A stretch of 64,000 nucleotides of DNA from Chondrus crispus (taxonomy: Eukaryota; Rhodophyta; Florideophyceae; Gigartinales; Gigartinaceae): contig NW_005178979.1 in the NCBI RefSeq assembly GCF_000350225.1, positions 187,352 through 251,351 on the forward strand, in the 5' to 3' direction. Within the stretch, counting starts at the first letter, position 1. Every line of letters begins with the position of its first letter. The position numbers and the translations under genes were made by a program. The notes below the pieces were generated by a model that saw only the letters and a program-made list of their open reading frames with translations, was not told the origin of the DNA and ran no database searches. Below are positions 44,019-53,601 of the stretch, one piece after another.

Positions 44019-44460
44019 TTATACCACCTGTAGCTTCTGCGCACTATCCCCACCGCACCTCGCAACATTTCCCACCGAGAGCTCAAGTGCAGTTTGCTCC
44101 TCTGAATCGATGATGACCCCATTGTGAGCATCCACCACGACAGCGTGACGCACCCACTTTTCTTCCAGAATCCGCAAGATGAGAACACCTGCGCGCTTGG
44201 CTGCAAGAACATGAAAGGGTGCCATCTTTTCACCGCCCTGGATGGCCCCCCGAACCTCCTCGTCTCGTACCACGCGACAGTCTGTCACCGATTCTTGCGC
44301 CACTTGAAAGATTTTTCCGAACGCCCTGAAGTTGTGGAATATCTGCGACTCCTTCTCTAGCACTCTCTCCAACGCTTCCGCTGCCACGAGCCCACGGCAG
44401 GCGAACGAAGCGTTTATGACGGCCGCCTTCACACAGTCGTGAGTTCGAGAAGGGCACCTT
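44019..44460 (-). pseudogene. antisense gene remnant with cysteine-peptidase-like pattern
   Basis: The minus-strand frame contains DCVKAAVINASFACRG and later VRHAVVVDAHNGVIIDSEE and LSVGNVARCGG. A Cys preceded by Asp and followed by Ala and Asn at helix spacing, and a later His-Ala-Val-x-Val-Asp strand, is the pattern of papain-like cysteine peptidase folds. This is inference from motif shape only; no family is assigned. The ORF start (44432) is a GTG inside the domain, and the preceding coding sense is frameshifted. It lies between RNase H and the 3' LTR of Copia2, opposite to pol. Confidence 0.4.
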
Positions 44461-44840
44461 GGCTACCCCCGGAGGTGGCGTTGGCTCGATGAGCGCCAAG
44501 CCACTCCCTCACGTGCGCCAATCCCAGACACCCGAACCACTACCCCCGATGCCGTTGCATGAAGTCTAGGACGCGCCTGGAAACTTCCTCCTCCCGAGAC
44601 TGCCTTCACACAGCCCTACGTCGGGCTGGCACGACACACGGCGGCCAGGGTTGGCTTCGCTCTGCAGCCCGCGATCCCAGCAACGGGTACGTCTGCAAGG
44701 TTAGCTCCCCTTCGCCAACCCCTGCGAAGATGCCAGCGACCCACTAGACGGCGTGGAAGACCTCCATCGGGACAGTGCCCCGTGCACTCGCATGCGGCAC
44801 GCCCGGCATCCCCCTGGTCCCGGCACCAGCGGACTCCCCT

Positions 44841-45482
44841 TCACCCACAACCATGGCATCTACCAACCGTCCTCCCCGCGGCCTCATACACGGCAGTCAT
44901 TTTTGCAACCCCAGGCGGGGCACTCTGTACCGCAGGAGAGCCGTCCGGCAGCTCAATCCCGGGTAGAGGTTCCGCCTCCTTAACTGCCGTGGAGGCCTCC
45001 ACTGTAGCGCTCCTAGGCGACCTTAGCCTTGGCGCGCCCGGCGGCCTCGGAGGCGCGTCACCACGCGGCGATGCGGCGCGGGACGACTCAGTTGCTGATG
45101 AGACGAGGGACCTTGACGAGGGCGACAACGGAGACTGCGGAGATAACGGCCGGGTTGAACGCAGCCAAGAATACGCCTTCGACAGTGAGGGTGACGGAGC
45201 GCGAAGCCACGTGATGCGAGGCGGCGGGACGCGAGGTGGAGTGCTGCGAGGTGGAGTGCTGCGAGGTGGCGTGCTGCGAGTTGGCGTGCTGCGAGTTGGC
45301 GTGATGCGAGTTGGCGCGGCGCCAGTTGATGAGGTGCGATTCGGCGCGGCGTATGTTGGCGCGGCGCAAGTTGGTGCGGTGCGAGTTGAATGCGGCGCTC
45401 CTTCGCTCCCGTCCTCCGGTGGGCGTTCGCAAAGACTACGGAGCTGACCGACCCTACGCTTCCGTTTGCGTTGTGGCGCCAT
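44841..45482 (-). pseudogene. N-terminal part of the antisense gene in Copia2
   Basis: An ATG at 45482, 43 bases inside the edge of the 3' LTR, starts MAPQRKRKRRVGQLR, which looks like a nuclear localisation signal. A Ser/Thr/Pro/Arg repeat encoded by a 15-bp minisatellite and a Ser/Pro-rich part follow to a stop at 44841. Coding sense appears to go on in other frames to about 44580 and further to the peptidase-like fragment at 44460-44019, so both are probably parts of one decayed gene. The plus-strand frame 44782-45447 is a shadow. Confidence 0.4.
45211..45390. repeat. 15-bp minisatellite, 12 units
   Basis: Units such as GTGCTGCGAGTTGGC follow one another without gaps; the first seven are nearly identical and the last five diverge. 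The period is a multiple of three, so every frame remains open across it. On the minus strand it encodes five-residue repeats of the type TRSTP. Confidence 0.85.
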
Positions 45483-45524
45483 CTGGGTGTCAATTCCCAA
45501 AGGTCCGACGCCCATGGGAGAGAG

Positions 45525-45898
45525 TGTCGCGCACCCGCTTATAGACTACTGCACGGCGTCGTCGCGAGCTAGGTCTACGAGCGCGTGGTTACACGACATG
45601 GGCTGTAAGCTCACTGTCTCCACAGACGGCATGCTTACCCGGACCTAGAAGTAACTCGCCCACGACCGCGCTCCCTACGCTGAGTCAGAACAATAAACAA
45701 ATCAAGCAAGCTCCTACGCTACTCTATTCTGCGAAGGCCATACGCTGGAGCCTGTTCTCTACTGAAAAGGCGCAACGCCGGATCACCCTACCATCCTTTT
45801 CTACCGCAAAATCGCCCCTCTTTTCCGCGCGATTATTCAGCCCCGTGATTGTACACGTTGCAGATCGCACGAAGCGCAAGGTTCCCCTTTTGACGACA
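45525..45898 (+). repeat. Copia2 3' LTR
   Basis: 374 bp, direct repeat of 37543-37915, immediately preceded by the purine tract GGGAGAGAG at about 45515-45524. Confidence 0.85.
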
Positions 45899-46799
45899 GA
45901 TTTCTAGTCACTTTATTTTCCACAACTAAGAGCACCCCTACTGGTTTAGTTATATTTCGAGGTTAAATATGAGAAATTTAGCGTTTGGAGATAACGATTC
46001 TAGGCGCAACACTACCGGTTAGAGGGCAAATTCAAACGTGTTGTGCAGTGATTGGATCTTTCGGCAGCCGTGACGGTCATCCAGTACGAGGGGTGGTAGT
46101 GGAGGTGCTGTACGGATATACTGTGGGGGAGGTCTCCGGTTCCCATCCCCTCAAGCCGCACATGACACCATCATGCCCTGGAGGAAGGGCGGGGAGGAGA
46201 GGAGGAGGAAAGGGAGAAGGGAAAGCGTCAGGATGAATGCAGGAGGGTGGCAGTGGCGGGTAAATTCAGCTTGGGATGGGGCTGTTGGTGGTGTTCCCTG
46301 TGCACAGAAAACAGTGTGTTCCCTGTGCACAGATCTGTGCATTTCTCGAGAATATTGCTCGCGCCAAGTCAATAGAATTGGCGCGAGTTTTTGGTAATTT
46401 CTCCAAGTGGCGCAATTCTACTCGCATCTGAGTAAATCTGTCTCCATCCTGTCGGCTCCTTGGAGATAGATTTACTCAAAATGGTGAATTTTTTAGAGAT
46501 ACTCACTGCAGTAGAGCTGCTCGTGACCAAATCTATCTCTAAAAATCAAACATTTACTCATTTACTCAACCACTAGTGTCTATTAGACGGGAAAATGTCC
46601 TGAGAAAAGGCATACCGAAGGACTTGCTTCGGGAAGCCAAATTCCTTCCTGCGCTCACCTTTCCCACTTAAAGTAATACAATAGTCAGTCGCCCAAACGT
46701 TGCCGTCCTAGGTCAGCCTCAACATAGGTTTGTAACCTGCAGGTTGCCAGGCGAAATGCATAATCACGACAAATCAGCAAAGTCCGGGAGCCCCTCCAA
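45899..46799. other. non-coding spacer with inverted repeats
   Basis: No supported gene. Visible structures are a 17-base direct repeat GTGTTCCCTGTGCACAG (around 46292-46336), an inverted repeat CTCGCGCCAA/TTGGCGCGAG (46360-46389) and GAGTAAATCTGTCTCC/GGAGATAGATTTACTC (46430-46477, one mismatch) with further partial copies to 46570. These may be the ends of a small DNA transposon or of the piggyBac-type element that follows; no TTAA-flanked end was identified. Confidence 0.4.
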
Positions 46800-48951
46800 T
46801 TATCTAAACTTTTTATTAGGCACCGCAGCTATTCTTGACGTGTCGCCAAACTTATGGGCCTGTAGTTCATGTCTTTCGAAGCAATCGCGCCCTGTTGGAG
46901 CATGACAAACGTATATCTCTTTGTGACCAATATGCTTGCAACTGCTACAGAGCCATGTAGTCTTTTTTCGACATCCAGCTATTGTGCAACGCCCTTGACG
47001 TCTTACATTAAGGTGACCTGGTTTCGACGGTGACACTTTGCTCGGAGTAAGGAAAATACCTGTGCCGCATTTCGGTGAATCGTAGCAATACCGCCCACCT
47101 GGAGAAAATAATATACGAGGCACGCCTCCCACAAAATCAAACCGATTGTCCACCAGCTGTGTGGCCATCTGAGCCCAGTAAATATGAGGCTTGAGAATCA
47201 GTCGTCCGTTACACCCAAACTTGTACAGCAACCAGCTGTCATTTAGAATCATTCCTAATAAAGAGTTGTTGGCTCTACAACTCCACTCTTTCACCTCGAT
47301 AGATTTTTCCAAGTCCAGCGAGTCCTGCCTCACCCGGTTGTGCTGGTTGATGATTCCTGCCACTCGATAATAGTCGCTGACAAGCTCAGGCATAGAGATA
47401 GATACCTCCACAGGGCAAGCGCCATACTCATACTGCCTCCATCGAACGCGCTCCTGCCAAAATTTTACAGAAAGCCTTCCAGCGGTCGCAACAAAATGAC
47501 GTCGATTTCGATCAAGCAAGCACACTGCAGCAACCTCTTTCGTTTCGCCACTGCAGGTGAGCGATGACGTAAGGCAGTGAAAGTCCCCCTTCTGTGCCAG
47601 CTCCTTCTTCCCAAAATAAGTGGTGGGAAATAGTTTGGTGGTTGTTTTTATCACACCAATAAATCGGAGATTTTTTCTCAGCAGCGTCTCCGCTGCTTCC
47701 ACGGAAGCAAAATAACTGCCGTTGCATACGATTCGCTCTTTGCCTGACCACGGCCCTGTAAGCCCGACCAATACTTTCGTGCTATGTCCCACATCTTGTA
47801 CCTCGTTGATATCTGAACTTGCATCTCCTACGATTTGGACTTCACAAGCTTAATGCCAAGTGTTATTCACGATGATCAGCACGCAATGTCCTGCATCTCC
47901 AACCAGTACTCTGGATTTCGATCGAGCTTCACAAAGTGAGGAGAACCTGCATCAATCCACGAACCTCCGATTCCGTACCAACGCGATATTGACTCGTCTA
48001 CACATAGAAAATGGGAGGGACGCACGTACTCTTTTCGATGAGCACTAATTGCATCGACGAACCCTTCACACAACTGCCATTGGTTTTCGTCGTCGTAGGT
48101 CTTTGAGGCCTCTCTCGTGTTGGCGACTAAGTGGCTTTCAGGGCCTCAAACCTTTCCCTTTAAATCATTCTGCCAAATTTGTAGTTAGGGAGATACGATG
48201 ATATTTCCCCAACCATCCACAATTATCGGCGGTCCGAAAAATTACACCTCGTCATCATCACCAGCACTCCGAAGAAGCGTAGGATCTCACCACAGGTTGT
48301 AGTTTTTTTGCGCACGTTCAATCTGGCCAACATTAGTCAGCTGGACGATTATATAGAGATACCAAATGGGAAACATCCATATAAAGTAGTCAAAAAGCTT
48401 CATACTGGCCGTAGCAGTGCCCTGATGAATAACTGTTCCGTCAGGACCTTTCACGTGGCATGAGATAGGATTAACCTCACGATTAAGCCAAGTTGATGTA
48501 AAATCCTCCTTCCAGGGTTGACCATGTGCCACGACATCGGATTCCACAATTGGGACATTATTGAAGCGGGGTGTTGCGATTGTCTTTGTAACTTGAGTCG
48601 AAGTAGGAGCTTCTGTAATTGGCAAATGATGCTCTACCAGGCTGTCGTGTTTGGACTGCTGTCACCGGGGCCTTGAATGTCTTGCAGTTGAGACAGCTGC
48701 TTCTTGTACTCACAATCAAGTGCCCAAAGTGGATCTTCTGCAGCGTAAAGTGGCTGCCTATCTGGAATAGACGTTGGTTCAGCCTTCACAGTACCAATAC
48801 GTAGCTCCAACACTTTCGATTTGGACTTCCCATTAACGGTGTACACAAAAATGCAGTGCACTTTTTTGTAACTCTGGCCATTCTTTACTTGCTTGTAGCA
48901 CTTAATTACGCGGCCATAGAGCTTCTTCGTGATGTATCCAGTTCCAAACAT
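46800..48951 (-). pseudogene. piggyBac-type transposase, frameshifted
   Basis: Reading down from 48951 the parts are: an N-terminal region (48951-48634), a helical part with HGQPWKEDFTSTWLN and MKLFDYFIWMFP (48625-48287), a block with the first catalytic Asp, FLCVDESISRWYGIGGSW (48073-47876), and a long C-terminal frame from an ATG at 47792 to 46800. The last has GLTGPWSGKERIVCNGSYF, further DDE-fold blocks and a Cys-rich end (CTIAGCRKKTTWLCSSCKHIGH ... CHAPTGRDC, read in two pieces) typical of the piggyBac C-terminal zinc-binding domain. The family uses TTAA targets. At least three frameshifts separate the parts. Confidence 0.75.
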
Positions 48952-49049
48952 GTTCTTTGCCTCGCTCAGCCTGAAAAGGCGACGAATAGGTGAGTCTACA
49001 TGTGCCCGGTGCTTTCGCGAGGATCTGAAGGCATTGCAATGATTTCACC

Positions 49050-49418
49050 GTGAGAGATGCAGCAACTCGTTTTGGCTGCAATCTGCGAACAATTCAAAGG
49101 ATCCGTAAGAATTCTGTACGAATTCTCAATGCTGTGCATAAAAACCCATCTAACACACAGTTCAAAGCACTCAAGCCCTCTAAATACCCCGAGATCGATG
49201 CCGCACTTTACGAATTTGTGCAGATTGCTCGCGGAGCAAAGCTGCCGCTCTCAGGCTCAGTTCTCTGCTGTCGAGCGTTGCAAATTAGAGATATCCTGTT
49301 GAAAAAAGACCTACCGAGAGCAGACGAGAAAGAAAACACGGCAGACGCTCATTCCCGAGCATTTTTAGTGGAGGACCTATGCCAGCAATGCGATCTTAAT
49401 AGTCCGTTCTGTCAGTAG
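49050..49418 (+). pseudogene. CENP-B/pogo-type DNA-binding fragment
   Basis: The 122-codon frame has a helix-turn-helix (AATRFGCNLRTIQRIRKNS) followed by a second helical region (YPEIDAALYEFVQIARGAKLPLSG and CCRALQIRD), the arrangement of the N-terminal DNA-binding domains of pogo/Tigger transposases and CENP-B. The catalytic part is absent, so this is a fragment. It could come from a relative of the pogo-like pseudogene at 34.6-35.4 kb. Confidence 0.55.
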
Positions 49419-49524
49419 TTTGCATTTTTGGGTCCTGGCAGGTGGGCGAACCATTGAGGGGTGCCGACTGTACATGGGGGTCGTTCGGAGGTTATACTGT
49501 AATGTTAAAATTTGGAGCATTTGA

Positions 49525-50347
49525 GTTACATACCACTTTTATTTTGGAAGTTTTCTTACGTACCACTTTTCATGAGCCCCTGTTCACTTTTTATGAGCCC
49601 CTTTTCTTAGGAGCGCTAGAATGATGAAGAGGTGAAGAGGGCGTCGTCGGAATGAGTTTGATCATAGGGAGCACGTTCCCTGACAAACACAGCATCTTGA
49701 TGGCATCCTTAGCCCTGTGCGCCACCGTGGGCCGATCTCACAAGGTGAAAAACTTAGACTCTGGGCGCCTGCGTATACAGTGCCCCTCCCAGGAGTGCTC
49801 ATACATTGTCAACGCTAAACCAGACCGCAGGGCAAACAACGGCTTGTGGAGAGTGGGAAAACTCCATCTCACTCACTCCTGCGACGCAATAAAGGGGAAT
49901 CGAAAGCGCAAGCCCCTAGCCGTGTGCTAGTGTTTGATAATCTACGCGAGCGGCATGCACACGTCCCAGAGGCTGCACACTGGAATCATCTGGACACAAA
50001 AGTGGGCATCGACTGTTTTTCATCATGCAAGACTTCAAAGCCAGTATGTTGCTGCGCTGCCCTTGCCCCTCAAGTAAACATTAACGTGGATTTGCAGATT
50101 CTGCCTATTGCCAGACAGATGAGGGCGTGGAGAGTTCCGAGTCAGGCAGGTCGGCCGAAGAAACGGCGGAAACAGGGGGTCGCAGCGCTTCAACGAAAGT
50201 TGCGTTGCTCTGCTTGTGGTCAAGTTGGGCACAACGCTACGACCTGCGAAGCCCCAGACACTGTTTACCTCTACCGGAAAGTCGTTCGGGAGTGAGGTGA
50301 AGAAAGTGGTACGTAAGAAAACTTCCAAACTAAAAGTGGTATGTAAC
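49525..50347 (+). mobile_element. internally deleted Mutator-like element
   Basis: Terminal inverted repeats of about 46 bases, 49525-49571 and 50302-50347, match with one substitution and one indel. Inside is a single broken gene that joins the N-terminal and C-terminal ends of a Mutator-type protein without a catalytic core. A clear 8-11-bp target duplication was not found. Confidence 0.7.
49652..50295 (+). pseudogene. MULE transposase remnant lacking the catalytic core
   Basis: ATG at 49652. The first frame (to 49930) has a MuDR/FAR1-like zinc-binding N-terminus: CPSQECSYIVNAK, then GLWRVGKLHLTHSC. Coding sense shifts near 49900 to the frame ending at 50295, which has a basic patch (GRPKKRRKQG) and a CX2CX4HX4C knuckle (CSACGQVGHNATTC), the usual C-terminal end of these proteins. 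The DDE domain that should lie between is missing. Confidence 0.65.
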
Positions 50348-50672
50348 GAAAATTCTCTAAATTCTGATGATATTGGCAATGTCCAATGCAGTGGAACATT
50401 GGGATGCTCCTGAAATCACAAACACCCAATTTGATACGACCCTTTTTGCACAAATTGCTGTTTTGTGCGCATCACCTTCTGCTGATGTGAACCCCCTTGG
50501 AAGACGATTTGTTCCACAGCCAAAAGCACAAACACATATTTCACCCGCCGATTTCCCGCCGTTGAGGTAGCTCGATCCCTAGCGAAGCTTCCTCGTGGCA
50601 TGACAGAATCCCTCTACCCTTCATCCCCATCTCCGTCACACAATCCCTCTACCTCGATCCCTTTCTCCCACC

Positions 50673-51728
50673 ATGACACAGTCCCCCTCCGCTTCACCCC
50701 CATCTCCATCACCCAACCCCTCTACCCCTAACCCAAACTTTTGTGTTGAACCGCTTCCACCTTCTCGTTGCCCCTCTGTCTTCGATTCAAATCCTCCAGG
50801 CGACCCTACCGAAACCGCACAAACGCAGACCCCCCGAATATCTGCTCGTGTGACCCACGGCTACGGTGGCTCCTACCCTTATTCTGGATCACAGCCGGGA
50901 CCCACTGTCGGGATCCAAAAACCTCCCAACCGAAAATCTTCCAGCAAACCAACGCCTGTTCGTGGCTCTGGATTCTCGGCTCCCGAAATCGAGCACTTGC
51001 TTGACACGCTCGAAAAGTACTTGCCCCTGTGCCGCGATGAGTGGGACGCTGTCCTCATCGCGCACAACAAATAATTTGCAGATCAAAAGCGCTCTGTGGA
51101 CAGTCTCAAACGCAAATTCGCCTCGCTACATCGGCGAAAAATGCCAACCGGTGACCCGCTCATGCCTGCTGATGTTCGCAAAGCGAAAAGTATTCGATAT
51201 AGAATGACGGAGCGTGCGGATATTGGAGTCGGTGACGAGGACGTGGACGAGCTGTCGGGAATCGTAGAGGATGATGAGGATGGTACGACACCTGTTGGGG
51301 CGGCAAGTTTGTCGCCGCGAACATCGGAAATTCCAAGTGACGGCGCTCAAGGGCCAGGGTCGGGTGCCAAGATTTTGCCGCCGAGCCCTACTGAGTTTGC
51401 TCCCTCTCCGCTCTTGCTCGTTAACAAAAGGAGGGGAGTCAAAGTTCAATCAACTGAGGCAAATGAACTTGTCGCGATAATGAAGCTTTCTATGGTACAA
51501 GAGCAGCAGCGTCGGGAGAGCGATGCCCGACAAAGGGAAATGGAGGAGCGTCGCCGGGCGGACGAGAGGGATGAGGAGAGGAAGAGAAGGGAGGAGGACC
51601 GTCGTGAAGAAGTGCTTCGCCGGGAGCATGAAAACAAACGCCAGGATCGCTTTATGGAGGCGGTTCTGTTAATGATGACGCACACGATATCTCAAAAAAA
51701 TCTACCGCAACGCCCTGACGATGCGTGA
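50673..51728 (+). pseudogene. Harbinger A Myb/SANT-like protein, one TAA
   Basis: The accessory Myb-like protein of Harbinger elements binds element ends and helps the transposase enter the nucleus. ATG at 50673 opens a single frame of 351 codons that is broken only by TAA at 51072-51074, inside the Myb-like domain. Domains: a Ser/Pro/Thr-rich N-terminus, the domain starting GSGFSAPEIEHLLDTLEKYL and ending PTGDPLMPADVRKAKSIRY, an acidic linker, and a C-terminal helix extremely rich in Arg and Glu. The intact relative in element B has an ordinary codon at the stop position. The domain resembles the Myb-like family I know as DUF6818. Confidence 0.75.
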
Positions 51729-51730
51729 CT

Positions 51731-52909
51731 CTAGATTCCAACGTTCTCATGAAGAAAAAAGTTAGCATCAACGCTTAGGTGCGGCATGTAAACATTGAGA
51801 ATTTGGTTGATTCCTACCACTGCAGCTCGATAGTTGTACAGTAGAACGATTGTCAACAAGATCAGTTTTCTTTCGCCAGTTTCTTCGTAAACCATCCTAT
51901 CTAAAAGCCTCGGAAACGACCCTTGAAACCCGCGCATTCCCCACTCTGATGCTTGTCGCAACGAGGTAGCCTGCCGAAGCCTCATAATTTCAGTAGCGTT
52001 TTGTCCTACTCCAAGATGATCTTGCGCAGACTTTATGACAAAGGGATGAAACTCTCTGCAAAATGCAGAATCGACCACACACTTGCCCTCCGTTTCCTCG
52101 TACACTTTTCCTAGTTTTTCGTAAATACCACCCCACTCCGCTATTGTGGAATCATGAAACGCGCCCGGAGCATTTACAGCACACATTATTATCCGTCCAT
52201 TTGGGGCAAAGACAAAAACATTCCCGACATAATGGTCATGTGTCCAACCATTGTAAAACATATTTTGTATTACACAGTCACCTGCCTGTTGTAGATATAG
52301 TTTTAACCCATCCGCACAGCAATAAACATCCGGAAGCAATGAATGCTTCTCCCGAAAGCTTTGTTTAAACAAACTGATCTCCTCAGCTGACGGTATTTTG
52401 ATGGAGCCACGATCATCATTTCGCAAAACTTTAAAAAGCAAACGGCGGGCGAAGCGAATGTACAGCGAAGCAACTGAATGCGTAACCCCAAAAAGGAGAC
52501 ACAAAGTCATCATCGATCCCCGTGTGCGATGCCATGTGAGAAAGAGTCCCAGGCACTGAGTGGAGGAAAGTAAACGCGGTCTTCCTCTCGCGACGCGCCT
52601 ATTTGGGAGGATTCGAAGCCTTCTATCGCTCGAGTACGGTGTGTATCTCAAGTACATCGGGGCAAATGCGTTTAGCATTGTTGTAAATGCTCGGTGATCG
52701 AACGCTGTGAGCGTGATTAAAGATTGATCGCATCCACTGCCGTACAAAAAAGCGAAAGGAGCCATCGTAGGACTGAGAAGCACTCTTCGAGATATGCGTC
52801 TATCACCACGACGTTTACCTTTCGCATTTAGACGGGCTCTGAAGGTACGAGGCTGTCCATCGAGAATGAGATGATACAGAATAATGATTTGCAGCATAAG
52901 CGAAGGCAT
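51731..52909 (-). CDS. Harbinger A DDE transposase
   Basis: An intact 392-residue frame from ATG 52909. The catalytic triad of the DDE_4/HARBI1 type is visible: Asp at about 200 (CADGLKLYLQQ), Asp at 253 (NAPGAFHDSTIAEW) and Glu at 322 (RQASEWGMRGFQG). Family length is 350-450, so it is full length. An N-terminal basic segment (about residues 25-45) may help DNA binding. Its stop codon (51731-51733) lies two bases from the stop codon of the convergent Myb-like gene. Confidence 0.88.
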   Translation of the reverse strand: MPSLMLQIIILYHLILDGQPRTFRARLNAKGKRRGDRRISRRVLLSPTMAPFAFLYGSGCDQSLITLTAFDHRAFTTMLNAFAPMYLRYTPYSSDRRLRILPNRRVARGRPRLLSSTQCLGLFLTWHRTRGSMMTLCLLFGVTHSVASLYIRFARRLLFKVLRNDDRGSIKIPSAEEISLFKQSFREKHSLLPDVYCCADGLKLYLQQAGDCVIQNMFYNGWTHDHYVGNVFVFAPNGRIIMCAVNAPGAFHDSTIAEWGGIYEKLGKVYEETEGKCVVDSAFCREFHPFVIKSAQDHLGVGQNATEIMRLRQATSLRQASEWGMRGFQGSFPRLLDRMVYEETGERKLILLTIVLLYNYRAAVVGINQILNVYMPHLSVDANFFLHENVGI

Positions 52910-53601
52910 ACTGTGGCTAGGGTACGCGATGAGGACGAAAAAGGGAAACGTTGCGATTTGACGAGTGTGGTTCTGGGAATTCGCGGTCGTCCTACACTAA
53001 GGAGTTAGATTCGGGCTCATGGGACTGCCAATGGAGTACCCTACGGGTACACAACGGGATAGTGGGAGCCTCCGAAAATAACAAATCACAATTTGCGAGC
53101 CCCCTTTTTGTGATAAAGACACCCCGCTGCAGCCGTTTGTGTCATATCAAACCCGGCTCTTGTCTGAGGGGGGGAGCCCCTCAGAGCCAGGCGACACCCG
53201 TACCTAATCGCTTTTCTGGCGCCAAAACGTCTCTAGCCGTTACACGCACCAGACGCAGACGACCCATCGCGTCAGCTTGATCCTGCTCGAAACTTGCTCA
53301 CTGCGCTTCTTGCGTGGCTTCCTGACTCCTCATCCTTCGCTGCTCTGCTCCGCTATACTCCGCTCCGCCCTTCTTCGCTCCGCTGTACTCTGCTACGCCC
53401 TCTTCTGCTCCGCTGACCTCCGATACGCCCTCCTTCGCTCCGTCCTTCTCCGTTACGCGCCTCTCTGCCACTGGCTTCTCTCCTGCTCGCTTGTATGCTG
53501 CTAGCCTCTTCGCCCAGTCCTACCCCGCTCTGTCCCCATTCATTTCTTGCTTATCTGCGACTCGCCTCTCTGCCCAACCCTTTTTGCGCTTCTTGCGTGA
53601 C

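Larger units (their letters stand above)
37543..45898 (+). mobile_element. Ty1/copia retrotransposon Copia2 (8.4 kb)
   Basis: Direct LTRs at 37543-37915 and 45525-45898 begin TGTCGCGCAC and end TTTTGACGACA and are about 90 percent identical by eye. The flanking five bases are GATAT on the left and GATTT on the right, a likely target duplication with one change. A purine tract (GGGAGAGAG) touches the 3' LTR. The internal order gag, protease, integrase, RT, RNase H is that of copia elements. Between RNase H (ends 43290) and the 3' LTR lie a gypsy solo LTR and an antisense gene remnant. Pol is broken by many frameshifts and stops. Confidence 0.88.
50405..53060. mobile_element. PIF/Harbinger element A
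   Basis: A Myb-like gene (plus) and a DDE transposase gene (minus) converge, the two-gene arrangement of PIF/Harbinger elements. The left end reads TGCTCCTGAAATCA. No matching right end was found near 53.0 kb; the same 14 bases occur inverted at the far end of element B (56325-56338). The right boundary is approximate. Confidence 0.65.

Noticed and set aside
44782-45447. 221-codon plus-strand frame
   Set aside because: Produced by the 15-bp minisatellite, which keeps all frames open; the minus strand has the better start and a nuclear-signal-like peptide.
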